Notes: generated from the letters alone by a model not told the origin. Shown: positions 26,516 to 37,214, counted from the stretch's first letter. The stretch is 64,000 nt of DNA from Eledone cirrhosa (GCA_964016885.1 OZ024748.1:32248291-32312290); one strand, 5' to 3'. Numbers and translations are program-made.

Positions 26516-26880
26516 TAGGCACTTCTAACAAAATACACCCCCGTCCCACTACCCCCACCCCATCCACACCACCCCTTTCAATGTAAAGTTATATTGGTAC
26601 CACAACATCCAGCCCGAAACAAACGAGGTCGTGTAGGTGTCACGACAAAAAAACACACAGTCCACGCTGTAATGTGACTGTGTAGGTAACACGGTAAAAA
26701 CCTCCCAGTTCCACACTGTAAATATGGTTGGTGTTAGGAAGGGCATCCAGCCGTAGAAAACCCGCCAGACAGTCCTATACGAGCAAAACAACCACTCTTG
26801 CCTCAAGTGGGAAAACTCCCGTCCAAACCCATGCGAGCGTGGAATATGGACGTTAAACGATGATGATGATGATGATGATA
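26516..26880 (-). repeat. LINE 3' module identical in kind to a SINE family
   Basis: Read on the minus strand it opens with a CAT run, gtttaacgtcc, catgggtttggacggg, and continues with ctggatgcccttcctaacacc and acggctggatg. The same module follows the LINE tail at 38,009-38,345 (opposite strand), and it occurs without LINE coding sequence at 36,393-36,806, 37,476-37,880 and 48,719-48,885. It is either the LINE 3' UTR or a SINE whose tail matches it. Confidence 0.75.
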
Positions 26881-26985
26881 TATATATATAAATAAATATA
26901 TATAAATATATATATATATATAAATAAATATATATATAAATAAATATATATATATATAAATAAATATATATATATATATAAAAGT
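26878..26985. repeat. TA/TAAA microsatellite
   Basis: Pure ta/taaa tract between the GAT tail of one LINE and the start of the next truncated LINE. Confidence 0.95.
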
Positions 26986-28815
26986 GTCCGGAATGATGGC
27001 GGTGTACTTAGTGTCACGAATGATCAGAAAAAGGAGGCCTGGAAATGTCATTATGAGAGACTGATGAATGTGGAGAATGAATGGGAGAGAGAGAAATTAC
27101 CCTCACTAGATCCGACAGAGGGACCAGCTATTGAGATTGACGAATATAGGGTTCAAGAGGCGATTAAGGAAATGAGAAATGGTAAGGCTGCTGGACCGTC
27201 GGGGATAGTTGCTGAGATGCTGAAGGTATCAGGGTATGTAGGCACTAAACTGGTTGTACGCATCATCAATCAGGCTAGATATGGTGGTGGCATACCCAAA
27301 GACTGGTGCAGCAGTATTCTCATAACTTGCTACAAAGGTAAAGGGGATGCTCTGGAAAGGAGCAAATATAGGGGTATAACACTGATGGATCAGGTTATGA
27401 AAGTGGCAGAAAGAATATTAGCACAACTAATCAGAGAAATGGTCAAACTAGATGAGATGCTGTTTGGTTATGTGCCTGGGAAGAGTACAACATATGCCCT
27501 TTTCTTGGTGAGACAATTGCAAGAGAGGTTCTTAGAGAAAAATAAGCCACTATACTTAACCTTTGTTGACCTAGAGAAGGCCTTTGATAGGGTACCCCGA
27601 TCTGTCATCTGGTGGTCCCTAAGGAAACTAGGTGTTGTGGAATGGCTTGTGAGGACAGTGCAAACTTTGTACAGAGGTGGTGTCAGTAAAGTCAGTGTAG
27701 GAATGGAGTTTAATGAGGAATTCCAGATAAAAGTAGAAGTACATCAAGGTTCGATCCTCAGCCTGCTCTTGTTCATTATAGTCCTCCAAGCCATAACAGA
27801 GGAGTGTAAGACTGGCTGTCCATGGGAACTTCTCTATGCTGACGATCTGGTTCTTATAGCAGAATCAGTACAGGAACTAGAGAATAAATTCTGGCTATGG
27901 AAACAGTAGTTGGAACCAAGAGGCCTAAGAGTGAACATAGCTAAAACAAAAGTGTTGATAAGTAGAAGAGAGAACAATACTCTGATTCCGTCAGGGAAAT
28001 GGCCATGTTCGATATGTAGGAAAGGAACTGTCATAAATTCCATAAAATATACGCATTGCAGATCTTGGGTGCACAAGCGATGTAGTGGGATAGCAGGCAA
28101 ACTAACAGGTAGGGAAAACTACGTATGCAGTAGATGTACAGGGAAAGTTGTCAGTAGTAATCGCAGTGATAGACACATTTTTTTAAATACAGGTGGGTTC
28201 TATAGAAGTGGGTGATAGCTTCCGGTACCTAGGTGATCAGATTAGCATGGGAGGGGGTGTTCCGAGGCCATAGTATCCAGAATAAGGACAGGTTGGAAGA
28301 AGTTTAGGGAGCTGCTTTCTCTGTTGACAAAGAAGGGTTTCTCCCTGCATACGAAAGGACGGTTATATGATGCCTGTGTGAGATGCCTGCGTGAGACATG
28401 GGTAGCAACTGCAAAGGATATGTGACGGTTGGAGAGAAATGAAGCAAGCATGCTCCGTTGGATGTGCAATGTCAATGTGCGTGAATGACCAGGCATAGAC
28501 GAGTTGAGAAAGAAACTGGGTATAAGAGGGATAAGTTGTGGTGTGCAGGAGAGAAGACTGAGATGGTATGGACATGTGATGCGCATGGAGGATGACCGCT
28601 GGTTAAAGAATTGCCAAGAAATCCCAGTTGAAGGAAGAGACAGTAGAGGAAGACCACGAAAAAGATGGGCGGAGGTGGTGAGAGCAGACCTCAGATCGCT
28701 GAAACTCACCGAGGAGATGACGGAGGATTGTGACAAGTGGAGAGATGCTGTGCTGAATAGGACCTGTCCCCCCTTGCAAGCAGGGAAAAGCAGACGTAAA
28801 ATGATGATGATGATA
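26983..28815 (+). pseudogene. LINE family 2 copy, 5'-truncated RT and tail
   Basis: Starts abruptly after the TA tract, inside the linker (KKEAWKCHYERLMNVENE). It runs through RT motifs FVDLEKAFDRVP, HQGSILSLLLF and YADDLVLIAES (intact catalytic Asp pair). TAG at 27,907 breaks the frame. CSICRKGTVINS plus HKRCSGI follows, then further frameshifts near 28,215-28,500, then LRWYGHVMRMEDD (28,558-28,596) and GRPRKRW. The end is tgcaagcagggaaaagcag followed by GATGAT. It is about 60-70% like the copy at 23-26 kb by eye, hence a sister family. 5' truncation is usual for target-primed reverse transcription. Confidence 0.85.
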
Positions 28816-29319
28816 TATATATATATACTAGTATTCAAGTGTTTAGGGAGAGACCAATAACATTGTTAGAACTCATTGCAGCCTTGAAGAGATGGTTTCA
28901 ACAACATTGGATGGTGAAAGTTATAGTTTTTGTAGTAGGATCTCATCACATAAGGTTCCTTCAAAGATTTTTCTAGAGTTACAGAGTCATTTATATATAT
29001 GTGTGTTTTGAACAATGAACATAAAACTAGAGACAAAGATATGTTCTTAATTAGTTCATTGTTTTACAATCATTTCAAAGGTTTGATTGATCATGATAGA
29101 TTGATATATTGACAAACAGGTAGTTGTCATGTCAATAACTATTTCTAGTCTCAAAATCCCTGATGAGTCCCACCATATCAATATATTGATTTTCCATGAT
29201 CAATCAACCCTCTGAAACTATCATAAAACAATGAACCATATCTCAGACTTTTGTTTTATTTTCAATGTTCAATACCCACAAGCACACATGTATAATTGAC
29301 AATTTCTTTGGAATAATTG
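28816..29319. other. Non-coding, contains an imperfect inverted repeat
   Basis: Arms of about 110 bp (28,995-29,113 and 29,178-29,295) are partly reverse-complementary, for example gattgatcatg with catgatcaatc. No gene. A cctgatgag at 29,159 does not complete a hammerhead. Confidence 0.55.
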
Positions 29320-31182
29320 ATAAGACTTGTGGCTGGAACAAAGTACTAGCCAGACAGAGGGTGACCTAGTGGTGAAACAGCACAGTAGATAGAGCTTTTA
29401 ACCCTGTAACATTTACATTACTCTATATTTACTATTATATTTTCACGGCGGTGAATTGGCAGTATCGGTAGAGGGTCGGACGCCATGCTTTGACACATAG
29501 AGTTACGGCCCTTGCTATTCTGAGTTCAAATCGCGCCGAGGTTAACTTTGCCTTTCATCCTTACGGGGTCGATAAAATAAAGTACCAGTAATACACTGGG
29601 AAATTGCTGGCCTTGTGCCAAAAGTAGAAACAATTATATTTTCATGGTAAAGTCTCTATCTCATATAATATTGACTCTATGAGACTTTGATATTACTTAT
29701 TTTGAGGACAATACATTAACATCAATATGAGCAGCGAGTTACAGCCGGTTTGAACAGAAAGAAGTGAGAGAATTCTGGCTGGATATGACCAGTTTAAATG
29801 ATAAAGGGTTAAAGATAAGTGACAGGCATGGAAAGACTGGAAAAATAGGGGTGTCAGACCAGGACCAGGTAGCTAAGAGAGAAGCTAGAAGACAGGTGCA
29901 CATAACACAGAGAGAGGCTGAAAAAAGAAAGTTTGCCAATATCTTGAGACGTGTGAAGTGTTCCACATTGCAAGACAGGGAAAGGTGTATTAGAAATGAC
30001 ACTGGTACACTTAGCACCACTGATGCTCAAAAGAAAGAGGCCTGGAAATGTTACTATGAGAGATTGATGAATGTAGAGAATGAATTAAGAAGCAATCTTA
30101 GACTTTTGCTTTATGTTCATTGTTCAACACACATACACATATAATTGACATTCTCTTTGGAATTACTGATGAAACTTCTTAGTGACAACTACAAGAGAGG
30201 TTCCTAGCCAAGATTAAGCTGCAATATTTAGCTTTTATAGATCTAGAAAAGGCCTTTGGCAGAGTACCTTACTCTGTTATCTGGTGGTCCTTCAGAAAAT
30301 TAGGTGAAGAATGGCTTGTGAGAGCAGTGCAAGCCATGTACAGAGGAGCTGTCAGTAAAGTGAGAGTAGGAAGGAGTTTATTGAGTAATTCAATGTACAG
30401 GTAGGTGTTCATCATGGTTCAGTTCACAACCCACTGCTGTTCATCATATTTCTCCAGGCCATGACCAATGGGTTTAAGACTGGCTGTTCACGGGAAACAG
30501 TCTATGTGAATGATCTGGTCCTTATAGCTGAATCCATAAAAGAACTAGAGAATAAGTGACCCTACTGCATATGTATAAAAGGAGTAAGCAAAAACTGTAC
30601 ACAATGATAGCTTCCGCAATCTAGGTAACCTAATTAGCAGCGAAGGACGGTGCTTTGTTAGAGAGCTACTTCCACTGTCGGCAAATAAAAGTTTCTCCTA
30701 CGTACAAAAATTTTGGCTGTACAATGCCTGTGTGTAAAGTGCAATACTGCAAGGAAGTGAAACATGGGCAGTAACTGCAGAAGATATGCATAAGCTGGAG
30801 AGAAATAGAGCAACCATGCTTCGTCGGATGTGCAACGTAAATGTGAGAGGAAGGCAGAGCTTGGATAAATTGAGGAAGAAATTGGATTTCAGAGGAAACC
30901 GAAGTGGTGTGCAAGAGAGAAGACTGCTTTGGTACGGATATGTGATATGCATGGATGGTGATCACTGGTTAAAGAGGTGCCACGGAATACCAGAAGAGGG
31001 AAGCCATACTAGAGGTAGACCAAGGAAGACCAGGGTAGATGTGGTGAGAGCTGATCTCAAATTGCTGAGACTCACAGAGAAAATGATGAAGGAACAAGCG
31101 AATGGGGAGATGTTGTGCTTAAAAAAACCCATCCAGCCCATGCCAGGATTGAAAAACGGACGTCAAGCTATGATGATGTAGA
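29320..31182 (+). pseudogene. LINE family 3 copy, heavily decayed, SINE-interrupted
   Basis: Linker pieces flank a SINE: TCGWNKV before it, and REARRQVHITQREAEKRKF at 29,878-29,934 after it. The element then jumps to RT pieces (QLQERFLAK, FIDLEKAFGRVP, 30,190-30,265) and on to the tail (ERNRATMLRRMCNVNVRGRQSL, LLWYGYVI, GRPRKTRV) ending near 31,182 with gatgatg. Many stops and frameshifts. The RT piece with its tail occurs again at 51,066-51,945, so the internal deletion predates that duplication. Confidence 0.8.
29434..29644 (+). mobile_element. Octopus-type tRNA-derived SINE with 12-bp TSD
   Basis: Begins ggcggtgaattggcagtatcgg; the B-box-like gagttcaaatcgcgccgag lies at 29,521-29,539; then tttgcctttcatccttacgg, ataaaataaagtaccag and a tail ending aaagtagaaacaa. 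Flanked by ATTATATTTTCA at 29,434-29,445 and 29,633-29,644, a clean target-site duplication inside the LINE. Matches in kind the Lys-tRNA-like octopus SINEs (family knowledge). Confidence 0.9.
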
Positions 31183-32405
31183 TGAAGTAAATTAAATCAA
31201 AATAGATTTAGACTAAAACGAACAAAACTTCCCAGAAACAACAAGGTACAGCTAAATATAAAATATATTTTATAATCTAAGGTAGTGAACCGCATAATTA
31301 AATAGACGGAGGTAATTTAAATAATAAAGATATCTTTAATTTACTTAAAGCAATAACAAGGTACAGCTAAATATAAACTATATTTTATAATGTCAGGTAG
31401 TGAACAAGATAATTAAATAGACAGAGGTAGTTTAAATAATAAAGACAGTCATGATAATATATTTTATATCACATATAACAGTGGAATCTGGTTAATTACT
31501 GGATCGTTGTAGGGTTCACGTAATTATATTATTTACACACATTAATATAGACATTAAGTATATCTTTGTCAACTTACCTCCTTCAAATATAATCAATGTG
31601 TTGTGTTGTTAGGTTTTACTAAACAACCAAAGAAATAATATCTTTGTTATCAAATTATAAGTTTCAAAGATGTTATCTGCTTTATTTCACGATATTAACG
31701 TTGGTGTATCTTCTTCATCTTTAGTCATAAATTGCTATCTTGTCAAAATGAAGTAGTGAGGCTGACTTTATGTCTTTAGCTACAGATTTGATGGGAAATA
31801 TATATTTATTAGGTTGATATGTGGTCTAAAATATATATATATATTGTCTATAAATGACTGAAAGCAGATGCTCTGGTGAAATAGTAGTTTTACTACTACA
31901 GATTGTAATGGAACTCTTAGTAGACACAATTGTAAAGTAAGAATAGATATGACAATGTAAGACTGATGTCAGGGAATTAAAATTGTGTATATATATATAT
32001 ATATATATAATTGTTACATAATATATAATTAGATTAATTAAAGTTATAATGAAGACAGCAGGTACTCGGTGTCGTTGACAATGTTTCAACTCTTGTACCG
32101 GTGTCATACGTTAAAAGTACCTGATATAATTTAATACCTTCAGACACAGTTCCACTCGTATTTAATTGATTGTAAATCAGAAAGTATCACTCAGTAAAAT
32201 ATCAATTATATATCAATAATAAAACCTCTACGTAGTCTCTCTAACTGCTAGAAATAGCAGTGATATTATCCATTGCAACTTTTGTTTAAAATCTCCAAAA
32301 TTTAGTTATACAATCAACAGCAAATCTTTTGTATAGACTTCGGAATAAACTGGAAGACCGTCAAAATATCATTCTCCCTCTTGTATATATATATATACAT
32401 TTAGG
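31183..32405 (+). repeat. 1.1-kb dispersed repeat R, copy 1
   Basis: AT-rich sequence with an internal tandem pair (aacaaggtacagctaaatata at 31,239 and about 31,361). No ORF of note. Nearly the same sequence is at 51,946-53,110 in the same orientation, again directly after the same LINE family 3 tail. Fragments lie in inverted orientation at 32,490-33,400. A conserved hairpin tagtagttttactacta sits near 31,883. The class is unrecognised. Confidence 0.8.
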
Positions 32406-32514
32406 TTTGTTGGTTCACCATTCCGTATAGTCAACCTTGATGTAATATTAGGGAGAGCACTCGACATAATCCTATATTTCAGGTTATTGTTATCATGACT
32501 GTCTTTATTATTTG

Positions 32515-32690
32515 GCATATCGGTAGAGAGTTGGATGCCATGTTTTCCAGCAGAGTTACGTCCCTTTACGGTGTGAGTTCAAATCCCGTTGAGGTTAACT
32601 TTGCCTTTCATCCTTACGGTGTCGACAAAATAAAGTACCAGTAATGCAGTAATTGCTGGCCTTATGCCAAAAGTAAAAACAATTATTTAA
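32515..32690 (+). mobile_element. tRNA-derived SINE copy
   Basis: Same family as 29,434: tatcggtagagagttgg, B-box-like gagttcaaatcccgttgag, tttgcctttcatccttacgg, and tail aaagtaaaaacaattattt. It lies inside an inverted fragment of repeat R. Confidence 0.85.
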
Positions 32691-32694
32691 AATA

Positions 32695-32828
32695 CCACGG
32701 GCGATGGATTGGCAGTATTGGTAGAGGGTCGGACGCCATGTTTTGAAGTATAGAGTTACCTCCCTTTATGATCCGAGTTGAAATCCCGCCGAGGTTAACT
32801 TTGCCCTTCATCCTTACGGGATTGATGA
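32695..32828 (+). mobile_element. tRNA-derived SINE, 3'-truncated
   Basis: Head and B-box region (attggcagtattggtagag, gagttgaaatcccgccgag) are present. The copy stops at ccttacgggattgat and is joined directly to inverted repeat R sequence at about 32,829. Confidence 0.85.
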
Positions 32829-32946
32829 CACCAGTACGAGTGTTGAATCGTTCTCAACGACACCGAGTACCTGCTGTCTTCATTATAACTTTAATTAATC
32901 TAATTATATCTCTTGAGTAACAATTATATATATATATATAATATAA

Positions 32947-33139
32947 GATCAAAAGATGGTTAAAAGAGTTCCAAGTATTTTATTATGCGCATTTCAAAAA
33001 CAAATATCATCATGAGATGACATTTGCGTTTTCATCAGATATAATAGGGATACATGATATGAGGGTTAAAAAACACTTGTGAATAGTGAAGTTTTAAATC
33101 AACATATTTTAATCAACTCTTTTAACCATCTTTTGATCT
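32947..33139 (-). repeat. Short inverted-repeat element with one hammerhead
   Basis: Ends are reverse complements: agatcaaaagatggttaaaa at 32,947 and ttttaaccatcttttgatct ending at 33,139. The hammerhead motif is at the left side on the minus strand. Non-coding, about 190 bp. Confidence 0.75.
32975..33050 (-). ncRNA. Type I hammerhead ribozyme motif, long stem II
   Basis: Minus strand: CTGATGA at 33,038-33,032; a long stem II whose inner part pairs GCAAAT with ATTTGT and CATC with GATG; GAAA at 32,995-32,992; stem III ATG with CAT around CG; the base 5' of the cut is A at 32,984. Stem I pairs the flanking A/T bases with one mismatch in eight. The core is canonical. Confidence 0.78.
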
Positions 33140-33404
33140 TATATTATTTATACTCCAGTCCTACAAACTGTAGAGTGCTACTTATCCGATATTTGCATTG
33201 CTTTATTGTACTACAATAAAACTCACCTCCTACATATATATATATATACACAATTTTCTCTCCCCTACATCAGTCTTACACTGTCATATCTATTCTTACT
33301 TTACAATTGTGTCTACTAAGAGTTCCATTACAATCTGCAGTAGTAAAACTACTATTTCACCAGAACATCTGCTATCAGTCATATATGTATATACATATAT
33401 ATAT

Positions 33405-33615
33405 GTATATAAAAGCTAAACAGAAATGACAACACAATCGATACAGTATATGGAAGGGATATATTAGGTTAACACTTGATATAACAGGAAGAGGGTCTTA
33501 ACGTTTTGGATACTAGTCCTTCATCAGAGGAAAGAATGAGAAATAAAATAGATTGAGGGGACGGGCGGGTTGGAAATGGAAAAAATGTCTTTAGATAAAA
33601 GTATCTATGTAATGT
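33405..33615 (-). repeat. Hammerhead-bearing short element, copy f1
   Basis: About 200 bp shared with 39,205-39,430 (aaacagaaatgacaacacaatcg, ggaagggatatattagg, gggtcttaacg, cctcaatcta on the complement). It abuts a TA run on the left in both places. Non-coding. Confidence 0.75.
33496..33531 (-). ncRNA. Hammerhead-like motif, G12 mutated
   Basis: Minus strand CTGATGA at 33,527-33,521. Stem II is GGA with TCC. The next four bases are AAAA instead of GAAA, then CGTT and AAGA. Stem I has one mismatch. The stem III core ACGT is self-complementary and too short to close alone, so only a dimeric fold would work. Loss of G12 should inactivate this copy. Confidence 0.5.
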
Positions 33616-34067
33616 AATTTAATACAGCCAAAAGGGCACATAATGGGAAAAAACTTTGAAAGGAAGTTGACCCTGAAATGGGAATACAGTTGGAATAAAA
33701 CAAGTTTCGAGTAAATCGGAGCAGGTGTTCCCGAGATATGGGGTTTCTGGAGTACCTTCATAAATAGAGAGAGAGATAGAGAGGAAGAGAGAGTGGTTGT
33801 GAGAGAATAGATTGAAAGAGAGACATAGAGAGAGACAAAGAGAGAGGGAGAGAGAGCTGGTGGTGTTACTCTTTTACTCTTTTACCTGTTTCAGCCATCC
33901 GGCTGAGGCCATGCTGGGGCACCGCCCTTGGGTTGTGTATATATATATATATATGAGTGTGTGTTTATATATATGTATGTGTGTCTATGACCAGTATATA
34001 TAGATCACAAACACCCATATATATATATATATACATACACATACATATGTATATACACACACACATT

Positions 34068-34098
<31 letters not shown>

Positions 34099-34218
34099 GT
34101 ATATATATATATATATATATATATATGGGCCTTCCAGGTTCACATTATATACATGTTTGTGTAAAATTATTTTGAGGTGAACGTTACCCAACGGGTCACA
34201 GGTGGTCTACATACGTAC

Positions 34219-34251
<33 letters not shown>
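33616..34251. other. GA-rich tract, SINE head fragment, TA/CA microsatellites
   Basis: gagaga tract 33,764-33,857. A 70-bp octopus SINE head fragment (acctgtttcagccatccggctg, caccgcccttggg) lies at 33,865-33,937. TA/CA/TG microsatellites fill 33,938-34,130 and 34,214-34,252. No gene. Confidence 0.7.
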
Positions 34252-34389
34252 AAAGAGTTAAACAAGATTCAATGAGTACATCAGAGAATGAGTTTTACAG
34301 TAGATTGGAAGCACCCTACGGAAAAAAATAATTTTCCAGAGTTATTAATATTAAAATACAAATATTAATAAAATAGATGTTCTTTTGAT

Positions 34390-34454
34390 CAATTACATTT
34401 TATTATACATATTTCGGAGGTACAACAGTACATCCTCATCAGACAAAATATAAC
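34390..34454 (-). ncRNA. Type I hammerhead ribozyme motif, left arm
   Basis: Minus strand core CTGATGA 34,442-34,436, stem II GGATGTAC with GTACCTCC, GAAA 34,415-34,412, stem III ATA with TAT, then A. Stem I is about 12 consecutive pairs including G-U between the bases before the core and those after the cleavage site. Confidence 0.85.
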
Positions 34455-34690
34455 TGTTATAATTCATGAGAAGTTTGCCTAGATAAACATAACTTGTACT
34501 ATCCTACATTTTAAAATCTCTATAGCTGTCACATTAACCAACGTTTTTTCTTACTCACACATTCTCTATTGAATTTATTACGTTTTCGCATTTTCTCATT
34601 ATTAGGGTATAAATGTTGAATTTTCTCTTGGGTTAATCACTTGCTTGATTAAATCTTAACCATTAAACATCTCAGGGTATGTCATGTATC

Positions 34691-34753
34691 ATTATGTTTT
34701 GTCTGATGAGGATGTACTGTTGTACCTCCGAAATATGTATAATAAAATGTAAT
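34691..34753 (+). ncRNA. Type I hammerhead ribozyme motif, right arm
   Basis: Stem I ATTATGTTTTGT (34,691-34,702) pairs all twelve positions with ATAAAATGTAAT (34,742-34,753), counting G-U. Core CTGATGA 34,703-34,709. Stem II GGA-GTAC with GTAC-TCC around TGTT. GAAA 34,730-34,733. Stem III ATA with TAT. The base 5' of the cut is A at 34,741. All invariant core bases are present; this and its mirror copy are the best ribozyme candidates in the window. Confidence 0.88.
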
Positions 34754-34913
34754 TGATCAAAAGAACATCTATTTTATTAATATTTGTATTTAAATATTAA
34801 TAACTCTGGAAAATAATTTTTTCCGTAGGGTGCTTCCAATCTACTGTAAAACTCATTCTCTGATATACTCATTGAATCTTGTTTAACTCTTTAATATATA
34901 TATATATATATGT

Positions 34914-35407
34914 GGAGGCACGTGTCCCAGTGGTAAGGGTGTTGGACTTACGATCATAATGTCGTGGGCTCGATTCCTCAGTTGCGTGTTGTGTTCTTGA
35001 GCAAAACACTTCATTTCACGTTGCTCCAGTATACTCAGGTGAAAAAGAGTACCAATAACTGGAGGTTTAACCCTGCGATGGACTGGTGTCCTGTCCAGAG
35101 GGGGAGTCTTGTACTCTCAGTTGCTTAATATATACTTTACATAACCCTGCAATGGACTGGTGTCCTGTCCAGAGGGGAGTCTTGTACTCTCAGTTGCTTA
35201 ATATATAATTTACATAACTCTGCAATGGACTGGTGTCCTGTCCAGGGGGAGTCTTGTACTCTCAGTCACTTAATATATACTTTACATAACCCTGCGATGG
35301 AGTGGTGTCCTGTCCAGGGGGGAGTCTTGTACTCTCAGTCGCTTCATGCCATGAAACCGGGATAAGCACTGGCCAAATGAGCCTTCTGGCTTAAGACAGA
35401 CTTTAGA
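34914..35407 (+). mobile_element. tRNA-derived SINE with four internal 73-bp tandem units
   Basis: The head has an A-box-like tcccagtggtaagggtg and a B-box-like gggctcgattcctc (34,970-34,983). The body reads gcaaaacacttcatttcacg. Then a unit of about 73 bp (ccctgcgatggactgg, gtcttgtactctcag, taatatatactttacata) is repeated four times from 35,073. The end is gaaaccgggataagcactgg and ggcttaagacagac. Confidence 0.85.
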
Positions 35408-35444
35408 TATATATACATATATTTATATCAAGCAAGAATTTGTT

Positions 35445-35740
35445 GGTGATTCCTCTCTTCCACAGAATCTCTGTATTGGACAACAAGACTCAGTACAGTG
35501 TCTCCTTCATATGTTGCACTACCTCAACACCAACGATCCTCTCACAGGTAAGTACATATCCATCAAAGCTGGAGGTGAACTAATTATCAAAGTACTTCAA
35601 CATCCTTTTAACTGATTTATCACTACAGGAAAAAAGCCCAGACATGTTCAAGAAAGCATTGATAGTTGTATTCTACAAAAAAGGTCACATACTTGATTGT
35701 GAGAACTATTGTCCTATCAGCCTATTAACCCTTTAATGTT
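35445..35740 (+). pseudogene. LINE reverse-transcriptase fragment
   Basis: Frame from LPQ (35,457) runs to KAGGELIIK near 35,590, then shifts by one and continues to FKKALIVVFYKKG and CENYCPISLL (35,700-35,735). These are the RT region just before and including motif 1 of CR1/I-like LINEs, as in GDxLxCxNYRPISLL. About 35,466-35,547 is bordered by splice-like cacag and gtaagt, but the frame runs through both, so I read it as RT and not as an exon. Confidence 0.7.
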
Positions 35741-35861
35741 CAAACCGACCATAATTTTTTACCTTTTTGTGTTGAAACTAGCTGTAACTGGTCGCTCAAA
35801 CTGATGTTATGGTATTGTTCTCAAAATAAATACTTTCAAAATCTCATAGATTCGATATTAT

Positions 35862-37184
35862 GTAAGATAAAGCCTTAACTGTGAAAATACAATAGTATAT
35901 ATAGAGTAATGTAAATGTTATGTGAGATATTATCTGAGGTAAAGCCTTTACTGTGAAAACACAATATTATATATATAGTGTAAATGTTATGTGAGATATT
36001 ATGTGAGGTAAAGCCTTTACTGTGAAAACACAATATTATATATAGAGTAGTGTAAATGTTATGTGAGATATTATGTGAAGTAAAGCCTTTACTGTGAAAA
36101 TACAATGGTATATATAGAGTAATGTAAATGTTATGTGAGATATTATGTAAGATAAAGCCTTTACTGTGAAAATACAATAGTATATATAAAGTAATGTAAA
36201 TGTTATGTGAAATATGTGAGGTAAAGCCTTTACTGTGAAAATACAATAGTATATATAGAGTAATGTAAATGTTATGTGAGATATTATGTGAGGTAAAGCC
36301 TTTACTGTGAAAATACAATAGTATATATAGAGTAATGTAAATGTTATGTGAGATATTATGTGAGGTCAAGCCTTTACTGTGAAACTACAATAGTATCATC
36401 ATCATCATCATCGTTTAACATCTATCTTCCATGGTAGCATGGGTTAGACGAAGGTTGTCACACTTGAGGCAAGGTTGGTCGGGTGACCATGTCTCGCTCA
36501 TATAGGACTATCTGGCAAGCTTTCTACGGCTGGATGCCCTTCCTAACACCAACCTCATTTACAGTGTGGAACTGGGAACTTTTTACCGTGTTACCTACAC
36601 GGCCACATTACAGCGTGGACTGTGTTTTTTTGTTGTGACACCTACACGATCTCGATCTCATTTATTTGGACTGGATGTTGTGGTACCAACTTTACAGAGA
36701 GAGGGTGGTGTTGGTGGGAGAGGGAGGATAGGGTAGGGGTAGTGGATTGGGGTGTATATTTGGTTAGGAGGTGCCTACTGACTGTAGGTTCGCTTTGTAC
36801 ATAGGCAAGGCATATATATAGTGTAATGTAATTGTAATGTGAGATATTATGTGAGGTAAAGACTTTACTGTGAAAATACAATAGTATATATAGAGTAATG
36901 TAAATGTTATGTGAGATATGTGAGGTAAAGAGTTTACTGTGAAAATACAATAGTATATATAGAGTAATGTAAATGTTATGCGAGGTAAAGCCTTTACTGT
37001 GAAAATACAATAGTATATATAGAATAATGTAAATGTTATGTGAGATATTGTGAGGTAAAGACTTTACTGTGAAAATACAATAGTATATATAGAATAATGT
37101 AAATGTTATGTGAGGTAAAGCCTTTACTGTGAAAATACAATAGTATATATAGAGTAATGTAAATGTTATGTGAGGTAAAGCTTC
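35862..37184 (+). repeat. 72-bp tandem repeat, split by a SINE
   Basis: About seven units at 35,862-36,392 and five or more, some shortened, at 36,825-37,184 with consensus gtaaagcctttactgtgaaa, acaatagtatatatag, gtaatgtaaatgttatgtga. Because 72 is a multiple of three, the minus strand shows a long repetitive open frame that I do not consider a gene. The SINE at 36,393-36,806 lies between the two halves. Confidence 0.9.
36393..36806 (+). mobile_element. CAT-headed SINE/LINE-tail module
   Basis: Starts with a CAT run and gtttaacatctatc, then ggctggatgcccttcctaac, accgtgttacctacacgg and ggatgttgtggtacc, ending near ataggcaagg. Same family as 26,516, 38,009 and 48,719. Located inside the 72-bp repeat. 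Confidence 0.85.
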
Positions 37185-37214
37185 TTCTCTCTCACACTCA
37201 CACTCTTCCTCTAG

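Larger units (their letters stand above)
22733..26880 (+). mobile_element. APE-type LINE, full-length-like copy
   Basis: The element begins with a GC-poor 5' region in which one segment occurs twice: aaattatgcccc... at 22,748 and aaattatgccca... at 23,099, each followed by ttatttaaa and C-rich sequence. Coding remnants follow at 23,462-26,488. The 3' module at 26,516-26,880 ends in a GAT run. The doubled 5' segment could be tandem promoter units, as in some mammalian L1s (inference). Confidence 0.75.
32829..33400 (-). repeat. Inverted fragments of repeat R split by a hammerhead element
   Basis: 32,829-32,930 is the reverse complement of about 32,030-32,110, and 33,245-33,385 that of about 31,850-31,995. 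The element at 32,947-33,139 and a short TA-flanked stretch lie between. Together with copy 1 this forms a large imperfect palindrome around the two SINEs. Confidence 0.75.
34252..34892. repeat. Inverted-repeat element with two opposed hammerheads
   Basis: Arms 34,252-34,450 and about 34,690-34,892 are near-perfect reverse complements around a 240-bp unique centre. Arm ends read aaagagttaaac and gtttaactcttt, and TA microsatellites flank both sides. Left-arm sequence (aatgagttttacagtag, ttggaagcac) recurs at 62,757-62,850, so this is the same family as the 63 kb element. No ORF. Confidence 0.85.

Noticed and set aside
29085..29260. cctgatgag at 29,159 with ctctgaaac at 29,214 as a hammerhead
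   Set aside because: No stem I pairing across the core and no stem III after GAAAC; the inverted repeat there is real but does not complete the ribozyme.
31855..31910. ctgatag/ctgaaag...gtgaaatagtagttttactacta as a hammerhead in repeat R
   Set aside because: The hairpin after GAAA ends on C or G where the hammerhead needs U, and A9/G8 do not fit. A conserved hairpin, but not a hammerhead by my reading.
35466..35547. Exon-like segment with cacag before and gtaagt after
   Set aside because: The frame runs through both splice-like sites into KAGGELIIK and FKKALIVVFYKKG, so it is better read as a decayed LINE reverse transcriptase.
35875..36369. 164-codon minus-strand open frame
   Set aside because: It is the translation of a 72-bp tandem repeat; the 24-residue periodicity follows from the DNA repeat.
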